A stretch of 8,595 bases of DNA, taken from NBML01 sp029939535. GTDB taxonomy: Bacteria > Desulfobacterota > Desulfobacteria > Desulfobacterales > Desulfobacteraceae. Positions 1-5,111 of this stretch are shown one piece after another; position 1 is the stretch's first letter; each line of letters starts with the position of its first letter. The notes beneath the pieces were generated by a model. The model did not search any database, was not told the origin of the DNA, and worked only from the letters and a program-made list of their open reading frames with translations. The stretch covers positions 1 to 8,595 of the forward strand of contig JAOZST010000159.1 in assembly GCA_029939535.1 (NCBI GenBank), given 5' to 3'. The position numbers were made by a program, and so were the translations under genes.

Positions 1-55
1 CGGTTATCAGGCTGGCTCCACTTCGTTTGAGAATTAACATTAAAACATTTTTCAT
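1..55 (-). CDS. N-terminus of a probable membrane protein, possibly a peptide ABC-transporter permease (partial)
   Basis: Seen: an ATG at 55-53 opens a frame that stays open to the left edge and encodes MKNVLMLILKRSGASLIT. AAGGAT lies just upstream on the minus strand as a ribosome binding site, and an in-frame TAA lies further upstream, so this start is well defined. It begins 66 bp after the racemase-family gene stop, in the same direction. The short hydrophobic start followed by Lys-Arg and a second hydrophobic run resembles the N-terminus of DppB/OppB-type permeases, whose first helix follows a similar basic pair. Inference: a transporter subunit belonging to the same cassette as the downstream-reading catabolic genes. 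Only 18 residues are visible, so coding is likely but the family is a guess; any small membrane protein could start this way. Confidence 0.4.
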   Translation of the reverse strand, partial: MKNVLMLILKRSGASLIT

Positions 56-74
56 GGCGGAATCCTTATCTTTT

Positions 75-89
75 CTTTATTTTATAAAG
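75..89. repeat. Short AT-rich inverted repeat between two genes
   Basis: CTTTAT-TTT-ATAAAG forms a 6-bp stem with a 3-base loop in the 66-bp gap between the racemase-family gene and the partial gene at the left edge. The stem is almost all A-T, so it is too weak to call a terminator and may simply reflect base composition. Confidence 0.3.
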
Positions 90-121
90 AATAACTGCTG
101 TAAATGTTGAATTTTACGGGT

Positions 122-904
122 CTATACATGACCATAATAATCCCGGCTAACCGCTATGGAATAAGCAAAGTCCAATAACGTCCCCCAGCTGTAAACCGGA
201 AGATCAACACAACGTTGTATTGCCCGGGCAAAGGGTGTCATTCCGGTACATTCCAGCAGCAACGCTCCCATGTCCTGGTTTTTTTGAACAATATCCCTGG
301 CTATTGCGACCAGTTCTTTTTCATTTATTTCATAATTTGCCTGGGAAGAACCTGAATTGTGATTCCACAGGTTTTCAAATTCTTTACAGGTATAATCATC
401 CCTTGCACCTGCCACTAAAAAATTATCACTCAAATTTATGTCCAATGCAGTCAGATGCTCATCCTGGAGATATTTTTTTTCCGCACACATTATTCCAATG
501 GATTTTTTCGAACTTATGGATTGTCGTATCCATGAAATCTGCATCAAACTGGACATGAAAACAGGTACATTCACATGTTCTTTTACCTCTTTCTGGAAAC
601 ATGCAAAGTATCCGCATTCCCCTAAAATAGCCCTGCATCCCATCCTTTCCAGCTCTTTTGCCGCAGCTAAAATTGGATCCCGGCAGATGGATTTATCTTT
701 TCCCCTTATCAGCATTTCACAAGTAACATTTTGTACGACAGAATATTGTATTGGATAGGGATAGGCGCTGGGATTCCTCAAATCGCCGGGGAAAGCAGTA
801 TATTCCTCATCCAGGATCATAATACCCAATCCCATCCCATACCCTAATTTGCCTTTTCTGGCTTTTGCGAAATCAAGTCCAGGATCTCTGCTGTAATTAT
901 ACAC
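122..904 (-). CDS. Aspartate/glutamate racemase family protein
   Basis: Seen: 260 residues. Two regions carry the paired cysteines expected of Asp/Glu/hydantoin racemases: Gly-Glu-Cys97-Gly-Tyr-Phe in the first half and Leu-Glu-Cys219-Thr-Gly-Met in the second. The N-terminal stretch GDLRNPSAYPYPIQY (about 40-54) matches the conserved Gly-Asp-x-x-Asn segment with a following Pro-Val/Ile of a large uncharacterised branch of this superfamily. Known of the family: cofactor-independent racemases use two cysteines as acid/base on opposite faces of the substrate carbon, and both are present here. The start is GTG (904-902) with a weak GGGG-type ribosome site; an internal Met at about residue 24 is an alternative. 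It is the fourth gene of a minus-strand cassette, 118 bp after ridA. The substrate cannot be told from sequence; an amino acid, hydantoin or a substituted maleate are all possible. Confidence 0.85.
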   Translation of the reverse strand: MYNYSRDPGLDFAKARKGKLGYGMGLGIMILDEEYTAFPGDLRNPSAYPYPIQYSVVQNVTCEMLIRGKDKSICRDPILAAAKELERMGCRAILGECGYFACFQKEVKEHVNVPVFMSSLMQISWIRQSISSKKSIGIMCAEKKYLQDEHLTALDINLSDNFLVAGARDDYTCKEFENLWNHNSGSSQANYEINEKELVAIARDIVQKNQDMGALLLECTGMTPFARAIQRCVDLPVYSWGTLLDFAYSIAVSRDYYGHV

Positions 905-964
905 TATAGTCTACCCCATATATTTTTGTTTAACATATACCCATGCCTGCTGGTTTCTTTGCCT

Positions 965-1036
965 TTGATCAACCTTTATCTGTTGATCAGTTTTATTTAT
1001 TGATCATTTATTCATTGGGCATTTATTCATTGATCA
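965..1036. repeat. Four TTGATCA copies and a 13-bp direct repeat at the 3' end of ridA
   Basis: The 7-mer TTGATCA occurs at 965-971, 983-989, 1000-1006 and 1030-1036. The first two can pair (TGATCAA with TTGATCA) as a 7-bp stem with a loop of about ten bases. A 13-bp direct repeat, CATTTATTCATTG, lies at 1005-1017 and 1020-1032 with a 15-bp period, the second copy covering the ridA stop codon. The repeat may reflect a small tandem duplication; the hairpin lies between ridA and the next gene of the cassette and could act as a processing or stability element. Confidence 0.6.
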
Positions 1037-1409
1037 TTGCCATGGCTTCAATCTCTATCTGAGCTCCTTTGGGTAAATTGGAGACTTCAACACAGGATCT
1101 TGCAGGGCAGCTTTCTTGAAAAAAAGTAGAATATACTTCATTAACTGCTGTAAAACTGGCCATGTCAGTCAGGAAAATGGTCACTTTTAAGACATTTTTC
1201 ATATCTGAGCCCAGTTCTTCAATGATTGTTTTTAAGTTCTGCAATGCGAATTTTGCCTGCTCTCCAGGGGTGTTGCCAACAATTTCTCCGGTATCTGCAT
1301 CCATGGGCAATTGTCCTGAAGTATACAATATATTCCCCGTTGAAACCGCTAGGGAATATGGTCCAACTGCACTGGGAACACCTGCCACACTATCAAATGT
1401 TTTTTTCAT
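1023..1409 (-). CDS. ridA: RidA family enamine/imine deaminase
   Basis: Function by family: RidA (YjgF/YER057c/UK114) proteins form trimers in the cytosol that hydrolyse reactive enamine/imine intermediates made by amino-acid dehydratases and some oxidases, releasing 2-keto acids and ammonia. Seen: 128 residues, the usual length. The family features are in place: Gly-Pro-Tyr-Ser near residue 16-19, Thr-Ser-Gly-Gln-Leu-Pro at 30-35, the substrate-binding Arg104 in ARSCVEVSNLPKGA, and a glutamate (Glu119) in the closing IEIEAMA motif. The ATG start at 1409 has a strong GGAGATT ribosome site. It is the third gene of the minus-strand cassette, 85 bp after the M19 gene. Inference: it clears an imine made by a neighbouring enzyme. 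A standalone family member with a different substrate cannot be excluded. Confidence 0.93.
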   Translation of the reverse strand: MKKTFDSVAGVPSAVGPYSLAVSTGNILYTSGQLPMDADTGEIVGNTPGEQAKFALQNLKTIIEELGSDMKNVLKVTIFLTDMASFTAVNEVYSTFFQESCPARSCVEVSNLPKGAQIEIEAMAMINE

Positions 1410-1494
1410 GGTATAATCTCCAAATTTAAATTTTTCTCATAACAGAGAAATTAATTTCCAGAATACGTTTAACAGACTCAAAAGGATCTAAATC

Positions 1495-2496
1495 TTATTG
1501 CCAAACCTGTGATGCGACACGCATGAAATTTTCTCCAAGTATGCCTTTTATCTCGTTTGTCCTGAAGCCCTTGCCAATCAGTCCTGAAACAATCTCTATC
1601 AATTGAAAAGGACCGGCATGTTTAATCCCAGGAGTGTCATAGTTTTGACCCGCCGGCCAATAATCCGGCCGGCTTGCCAGTATCTCACCCACATCAATGT
1701 CAAGCTGGGGTGAAAAGTCGAATCCCAACCCTACATGCTCTGCACCGACAAGATCACTGATATAGCAGATATGATTTATTATGGTTTTTATGCTGATATC
1801 ATTATCACCTAGGAATATGCCCATTCCATTAATACCGATAACCCCTTTGGTATCTGCACAACTTTTAATTTGCTCATCATTGATATTCCGCTGGTGCTGC
1901 CAGATTGCAGTGGGATTCGAATGGGAGAAAACAACGGGTTTTGTTGTTTTCTTCATGATGTCCATGGTAGTTTTAAAACTTGTGTGGGAGCAGTCAATTA
2001 TTATGCCGACTCGATTCATCTCTTCAACAATTACACGACCAAAAGCTGTCAGATTCATATCTATATCATGGCAACCGCCTGCAGCTTCATTATTAAGGTT
2101 ATAGGCAAAAAGCATCTGGCGCACACCCAGGCCATGATAGAGGCCGATCATATTAATATCACCGTTAAGGGCGTTCATGCCCTCGATGTCAAATGAAACA
2201 GCTAACTTCTTTTGTTTATTTGCTTTGGCAATATCAGTTACCTTGGATGCCAAAATAAAGTGATCATGATTTTTCAATATCCAGCTTCTATATGCCGCGA
2301 GAGTAGAAAGGGTTTGCTGATAATCCATAACATCAAAACCAACATTTAGGCTGACATAATTTACTCTGTATTTTTGCCACTCCTTTAAAAGGCTAAGGTC
2401 AATTTTGTTGTTGGGGAAAACGCCTGCATGGGCATCCCATACAAGTTCTTTGTCGCAGAATTCTTCTATCTTGTTTTTATTTTTACTTATGTCCAC
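1495..2496 (-). CDS. Membrane dipeptidase / renal dipeptidase (M19) family protein with an altered metal site
   Basis: Function by family: M19 enzymes are binuclear-zinc hydrolases of the amidohydrolase fold acting on dipeptides, often with a D-residue, or on related amides. Seen: 333 residues, typical length, no signal peptide. The bridging Glu105 (DIEGMNAL), His171 (DCSH), His192 (FSHSN), Arg203 (QRN-x-x-D) and Asp260 (GLGFDF) are all identifiable. However, the N-terminal His-x-Asp metal motif reads Asp-Ala-His23-Ala-Gly25: histidine is kept but the aspartate ligand is glycine, and the usual second acidic residue after Asp260 is Ser. The GTG start (2496-2494) follows a GGGGGGTGG ribosome site, 25 bp after the PhzF-like gene stop, so the two are probably co-transcribed. 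It may be a subfamily with a mononuclear site and different chemistry; the fold assignment is firm, dipeptidase activity is not. Confidence 0.85.
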   Translation of the reverse strand: MDISKNKNKIEEFCDKELVWDAHAGVFPNNKIDLSLLKEWQKYRVNYVSLNVGFDVMDYQQTLSTLAAYRSWILKNHDHFILASKVTDIAKANKQKKLAVSFDIEGMNALNGDINMIGLYHGLGVRQMLFAYNLNNEAAGGCHDIDMNLTAFGRVIVEEMNRVGIIIDCSHTSFKTTMDIMKKTTKPVVFSHSNPTAIWQHQRNINDEQIKSCADTKGVIGINGMGIFLGDNDISIKTIINHICYISDLVGAEHVGLGFDFSPQLDIDVGEILASRPDYWPAGQNYDTPGIKHAGPFQLIEIVSGLIGKGFRTNEIKGILGENFMRVASQVWQ

Positions 2497-2521
2497 GTTT
2501 TACCACCCCCCATTTCTGTAT

Positions 2522-3448
2522 TTACCGTTCACCTGCGGGTAAATATAAATCGCCATCAAAAATTTTTGTCGCAACACCGCCAACCTGCAACCGTCTTATT
2601 TTTCCGGCCTTTATTGAGACAACCGAACGAATAGTACTGGGACGTCCAATTTCAAGACCTTGCTCAGCCATGACTCTGATTTGCCCAATGGTATCGGCGT
2701 GCATTAAATCATGTCTAATTAAATAACTGGTTAAAGCAGCGTTGGTTGTCCCGGCAGCAGCGGATTCAGCCACGCCGACAGCGGGACAGAAATCCCGCAC
2801 ATGGATATCATAACCAGATTGCTTTACCTCCCGGCTAAAGGTAGCAACCGTATCAATTTTATTATCCAGACAATATTTTTTTAAATTTGAAAAATCAGGC
2901 GCTATCCTGCCCATGGATTCAATACTGGTTACAGGAACAACAAGGTGGTTAAAGTCACCACATGCTTTTTCAAAGGGCAGTTCCTTGTCATAGTCATCAG
3001 GTTTTATTCCTAATAAAGGTGCTAAAATCTGTGGATCAGGTACTTCGATATTAAATTGGGGCGGTTGAATATCAAGCATTACCAGTGCACGGCCATCTTT
3101 TTGCCTGTGAATTTCAACGGGTGCAATTGTCGAGTTAACAACCAATTCCACATTCATGATTTTCCGATCCTGCCAGTCCAATATCCCCATATCAATCATC
3201 CGGGTCATAAGACAGATCGTGCCATGGCCACACATGCTGTATTCCTGTTCAGTGGACTGAAAGCGAACTGTAATTGAATTATTATTAAACTCATATACAA
3301 AACAAGTTGCAGGAAACCCTAATTCTTGTGCGATTTTTAATCTTGTAGCACTATCTATTCCGTCAGCCTCTAAAACAATACCGGCTTGACTGCCTCCAAA
3401 AGCTTTATCTGTAAAAGCATCATATACAGAGAACGGAACTTTTCGCAT
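2522..3448 (-). CDS. PhzF/DapF-fold isomerase-like protein with atypical active site
   Basis: Seen: 308 residues with the two-half layout of the PhzF/diaminopimelate-epimerase superfamily. The first half has FGGSQAGIV (17-25, the GNPxAVV motif of PhzF) and MCGHGTI (72-78). The second half has RDFCPAVGVAESAAAGTTNA (218-237) and EQGLEIGRPS (262-271). Comparison with PhzF from memory: the catalytic Glu45 position is Ala47, the EDPxTGS motif reads ESAAAGT (Asp208 position is Ser229), while Cys73-Gly-His75 is kept. The MCGHG segment is closer to proline racemase/hydroxyproline dehydratase than to PhzF. The ATG at 3448 has GGAG ten bases upstream. It is the first gene of the minus-strand cassette. 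Inference: a racemase, isomerase or dehydratase of a small amino or hydroxy acid; there is no sign of phenazine biosynthesis around it. Confidence 0.82.
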   Translation of the reverse strand: MRKVPFSVYDAFTDKAFGGSQAGIVLEADGIDSATRLKIAQELGFPATCFVYEFNNNSITVRFQSTEQEYSMCGHGTICLMTRMIDMGILDWQDRKIMNVELVVNSTIAPVEIHRQKDGRALVMLDIQPPQFNIEVPDPQILAPLLGIKPDDYDKELPFEKACGDFNHLVVPVTSIESMGRIAPDFSNLKKYCLDNKIDTVATFSREVKQSGYDIHVRDFCPAVGVAESAAAGTTNAALTSYLIRHDLMHADTIGQIRVMAEQGLEIGRPSTIRSVVSIKAGKIRRLQVGGVATKIFDGDLYLPAGER

Positions 3449-3493
3449 CTTTTATTTTCTCCATTATAAGATCAGTTAATTTGTGATTAAATT

Positions 3494-3527
3494 ATAAAAA
3501 ATTATTATTCTAATAAAAAATTATTAT
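3494..3527. repeat. Exact 15-bp direct repeat in the cassette leader
   Basis: ATAAAAAATTATTAT occurs at 3494-3508 and again at 3513-3527, a 19-bp period. It sits between the likely promoter and the start of the PhzF-like gene. Two identical sites about two helical turns apart are compatible with a dimeric regulator binding site, but the very high A-T content also allows chance. Confidence 0.5.
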
Positions 3528-3546
3528 AATTTATTTGAGTTGTCAA
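3518..3546 (-). promoter_or_regulatory. Candidate sigma70 promoter for the minus-strand cassette
   Basis: A perfect TTGACA -35 box reads on the minus strand at 3546-3541. A 17-bp spacer places a weak -10 (TAATTT) at 3523-3518; a TAATAA with a 14-bp spacer is an alternative. The box lies about 95 bp upstream of the first cassette gene in the only strongly A-T-rich stretch nearby. Upstream of it, GACAAAAAGT and GACAAAAAAAGT are near-repeats that could bind a regulator. The -35 is convincing; the -10 is not. Confidence 0.38.
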
Positions 3547-3686
3547 TACTTTTTTTGTCATTGTTAACGAAAACTTTTTGTCGAATCAATGGGGTATTTT
3601 TTTTTAAACCTTAGAAGGAGATAAATCTTGTTCGCTTCCTAGGGAAAACATTTCTCATCTTCTAACATTTTTTTCATAGAGGTATA
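3547..3686. other. Intergenic stretch with an orphan ribosome-binding-like site
   Basis: No gene is recognisable. AAGGAG at 3615-3620 is followed after seven bases by TTG (3628), but that frame closes after four codons at 3642. Runs of T (3550s and 3598-3605) dominate. It may be a remnant of a lost plus-strand gene or a leader; nothing else is supported. Confidence 0.35.
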
Positions 3687-3971
3687 TTGTTAAAAAGCGA
3701 AAAGCCTTTCCATAAAGGCGATTTGAATTTTGATTATTTGGCACTGTTGTTGCAAAGATTATTGTTAAAATCAAATGAGCATATGAAAGTGAACAAGGGG
3801 CTTTTGAGTCTGGCGTTCCTGTATGAAAAGGAGTATGCAAATGCTTTATTTTTTGATTTCATTGATTGTTATCATTGCCATAATACCCTTGATTATAAGC
3901 TCAGAACAACGTTCAAAGCTGTTACAGAAGGTATGGAACTTGTGGCTGAAAATCGAAATTTTCGATATTGA
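3687..3971 (+). CDS. Possible 94-residue hypothetical protein or gene remnant
   Basis: Not recognised. A TTG at 3687 preceded by AGAGG opens a 94-codon frame ending in TGA. The predicted protein is mixed charged and hydrophobic with probable helices (LALLLQRLLL, GLLSLAFLYEKEYANAL) and a Cys-Tyr-His-Cys-His cluster near residue 61. Codons starting with G are common through most of the frame (GAA, GAT, GCA, GCT), as in real coding sequence. Against it: no ATG start, no known motif, and a decayed neighbourhood. It overlaps in another frame with the 50-codon frame at 3841, and only one is likely to be real. It could be a genuine orphan, or the tail of a lost gene. Confidence 0.33.
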   Translation: MLKSEKPFHKGDLNFDYLALLLQRLLLKSNEHMKVNKGLLSLAFLYEKEYANALFFDFIDCYHCHNTLDYKLRTTFKAVTEGMELVAENRNFRY

Positions 3972-3993
3972 CGAGATCTGCAGCTCTGATTAG
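3841..3993 (+). CDS. Possible 50-residue single-pass membrane miniprotein
   Basis: Not recognised. An ATG at 3841 is preceded by a near-ideal ribosome site (AAGGAG at 3828-3833, seven-base spacing) and opens a 50-codon frame ending in TAG. Residues 2-19 (LYFLISLIVIIAIIPLII) are an uninterrupted hydrophobic segment long enough to cross a membrane, followed by a basic, tryptophan-containing stretch (SEQRSKLLQKVWNLWLKI, 21-38) and an acidic tail. This layout is seen in small membrane toxins and regulatory miniproteins, but no family is matched. Caution: out-of-frame readings of coding DNA often look hydrophobic, and the 94-codon frame from 3687 covers most of this one. Confidence 0.33.
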   Translation: MLYFLISLIVIIAIIPLIISSEQRSKLLQKVWNLWLKIEIFDIDEICSSD

Positions 3994-4006
3994 GACAGCT
4001 GTCTTA
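3991..4006. repeat. Perfect 10-bp palindrome in a short hairpin
   Basis: GACAGCTGTC at 3994-4003 is a perfect palindrome, extendable to 16 bases with one G-T pair. It begins at the stop codon of the 50-codon frame. A further TTGAC/GTCAA inverted repeat with a 7-base spacer lies just downstream at 4019-4035. No T-run follows, so this is not a clear terminator. Confidence 0.4.
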
Positions 4007-4201
4007 GAGTATTGAATTTTGACTATGGCCGTCAATAGATCGTCCTTGCCTTGACCCTCCTTGAAGTTTTTTTGTATACAATGTGATTCATCTTTTCGTC
4101 AGATCTAGGTGGGTAAGGTATTGTCAGGTTCTGGGGTCAAAATAGGCTGTCCAGTTGGCAACTGTTTTTGACCCTGACTTTAATAAATTGTTCTTCCAGA
4201 G
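3994..4201. other. Intergenic stretch made mostly of inverted repeats
   Basis: No open frame of note. The segment carries the palindrome at 3994-4003, the TTGAC/GTCAA pair at 4019-4035 and the nested hairpin at 4124-4177. The density of such structures next to a truncated gene suggests debris of a small non-autonomous mobile or REP-like element. Confidence 0.35.
4124..4177. repeat. Nested inverted repeat (REP/MITE-like hairpin)
   Basis: Outer arms GGGTCAAAA (4134-4142) and TTTTGACCC (4166-4174) match over 9 bp, and can be extended by TCAGG (4124-4128) with CCTGA (4173-4177) across a small bulge. Inside lies a second perfect hairpin, CAGTTG-G-CAACTG (4152-4164). The structure ends about 25 bp before the truncated nitrilase frame. 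The paired GGTCA motifs are reminiscent of extragenic palindromes linked to REP-associated transposases, but no such transposase is in view and the link is a guess. Confidence 0.5.
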
Positions 4202-4501
4202 ATGAAAGGGATGAATATGAAAAATAAAATTATTGCAGCACTGCAAATTGGTTCTGATTCAAAGGGCACAAGTGCAACTTTGGATCGAATTTTAACTTTT
4301 GAAACAGAAATTAAACATTCAAATTGTGATTTGCTGGTAATGCCGGAAGCCCTTTTGGGCGGATACCCAAAGGGGTCAGATTTTGGTACGTGTCTGGGAT
4401 ATAGAACAGATGAGGGCCGTGAAGAATTTTTACAATACTGGCAGCAGGCAATTGACCTTGACGGTCCTGAGGTGATGGTGTATTCCAAATCTATAGACTG
4501 A
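4202..4501 (+). pseudogene. Truncated nitrilase (carbon-nitrogen hydrolase) N-terminal fragment
   Basis: Function by family: nitrilases hydrolyse nitriles or amides with a Glu-Lys-Cys triad in a fold of about 300-350 residues. Seen: about 95-100 residues matching only the beginning of such an enzyme: the opening IIAALQIGSDSKG strand, the catalytic-glutamate motif VMPEALLGGYPKG (Glu at about residue 49), the FGTCLGYRTDEGREEF segment and the AIDLDGPEV segment. After this the frame loses similarity and stops at TGA 4499-4501, so the catalytic Lys and Cys are absent and no later fragment is found downstream. The first ATG is 4202, but the one at 4217 has the better ribosome site (AAAGGG) and gives the usual MKNKIIAAL start. 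The break abuts decayed antitoxin DNA on the other strand, pointing to a deletion or recombination junction at about 4470-4500. It cannot be active as a nitrilase. Confidence 0.85.
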
Positions 4502-4513
4502 AAAATACCACAT

Positions 4514-4690
4514 TCAGACCATGCTTATCTGGGCACCAAGGTCTTCATCATTTCTTTCTTCTACAACAAGTTGTGCCAGGTCAGACTCCACAATCTGTCT
4601 GAACTCGGCCAGGACAAATTTTGTGATATGGCCGAACAGATAGTTGTAGACTACCACATTTATCATTCTTTCAGGTGTTGCCTGGGACAT
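4514..4690 (-). CDS. Possible 58-residue open frame downstream of the broken antitoxin
   Basis: Not recognised. An ATG at 4690 opens a 58-codon minus-strand frame ending in TGA (4516-4514), with a natural-looking composition: MSQATPERMINVVVYNY at the start, then a hydrophobic/aromatic part and an acidic C-terminal half (VESDLAQLVVEERNDEDLGA). No ribosome site precedes the ATG. The same frame continues without a break from the residual antitoxin tail upstream, so this may be the 3' end of an older gene joined to the antitoxin by deletion. It lies where a toxin gene would be expected, but I see no PemK/MazF, YhaV or PIN motif. Confidence 0.35.
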   Translation of the reverse strand: MSQATPERMINVVVYNYLFGHITKFVLAEFRQIVESDLAQLVVEERNDEDLGAQISMV

Positions 4691-4741
4691 GGGAAATAGG
4701 ATATAAAGATCACAATAAGCCTCTTGATCATTCTTTGATGA

Positions 4742-4954
4742 CTATTCTGAAAGTGTTCCTTCAACTGCCTTTGCAAATTCAAAGTCTATGGGCGTGGCCT
4801 TGCGGATCACAACTTTTTTATTCTGGTTTACTTCAAAAACCACTGAATCACCGGGAAATAATCCTAATATCTTTCTGATTTTTCCAGGAATGGTGGCCTG
4901 GCTTTTGGTGGTAAGCTTGCTTGTTACACGTATTTTGTCTATGGTAGATCCCAT
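4742..4954 (-). pseudogene. AbrB/MazE-type antitoxin, C-terminus cut by an amber codon
   Basis: Function by family: a swapped-hairpin (AbrB/MazE/SpoVT) antitoxin that dimerises, binds its own promoter and neutralises a toxin through its C-terminal tail. Seen: the ATG at 4954 gives 70 residues with the fold's signature KLTTKSQATIPGKIRKILGL, then PGDSVVFEV and VVIRKATPIDFEF, ending KAVEGTLSE-stop. Relatives known to me continue Leu-Ser-Glu-Trp and end in an acidic EEAYRDL-like tail. Here the codon after LSE is TAG (4744-4742), one base from TGG (Trp), and the next in-frame codons read SSKNDQEAYCDL. This is therefore a recognisable nonsense mutation. The TTG at 4963 is a poorer start because its AAGG is directly adjacent. 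The DNA-binding part may still work; toxin binding is probably lost or reduced, and no toxin gene follows. Confidence 0.78.
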
Positions 4955-4991
4955 ATTATACAACCTTTTTTTGATTTGTATCCCAATGCAT

Positions 4992-5020
4992 ATAGTATTA
5001 CTGTATTACAAGAGTGTTAA
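4992..5020 (-). promoter_or_regulatory. Sigma70 promoter of the antitoxin with repeats in the spacer
   Basis: Minus strand: -35 TTAACA at 5020-5015, a 17-bp spacer, and -10 TACTAT at 4997-4992, about 40 bp before the antitoxin ATG. On the plus strand GTATTAC occurs twice (4995-5001 and 5003-5009) one base apart, overlapping the spacer and -10. AbrB-type antitoxins repress their own promoters, so the repeats are a plausible operator; that part is inference. Confidence 0.5.
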
Positions 5021-5111
5021 GTCCTTTAAAGTTGAGTCAGCAATCCTTGGTGAAAGAAAATAGGTTGTACTGCGCAAGGGTTTTAAGATATGGTTGCTTG
5101 GGATTATAACG

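Noticed and set aside
2522..3448. A phenazine biosynthesis role for the PhzF-like gene
   Set aside because: No other phz genes are nearby and the key PhzF catalytic residues are not conserved.
3456..3491. A TATAAT on the minus strand (3468-3463) as the cassette -10 box
   Set aside because: Transcription from it would begin at or after the ribosome binding site of the first gene, and its -35 region matches poorly.
3655..3840. A 61-codon minus-strand frame in the intergenic region
   Set aside because: No ribosome site or motif; its composition looks like an antisense reading of the plus-strand small frames.
3494..4177. A CRISPR array or attachment site among the repeats
   Set aside because: Repeats are two-copy, short and of different sequence; there is no regular repeat-spacer pattern, no tRNA and no integrase in view.
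4180..4488. A 102-codon minus-strand frame opposite the nitrilase fragment
   Set aside because: The plus strand carries unmistakable nitrilase motifs over the same bases.
4675..5063. Two plus-strand frames opposite the antitoxin
   Set aside because: They are antisense to the AbrB-type reading, which carries a clear family signature; neither has a credible start.
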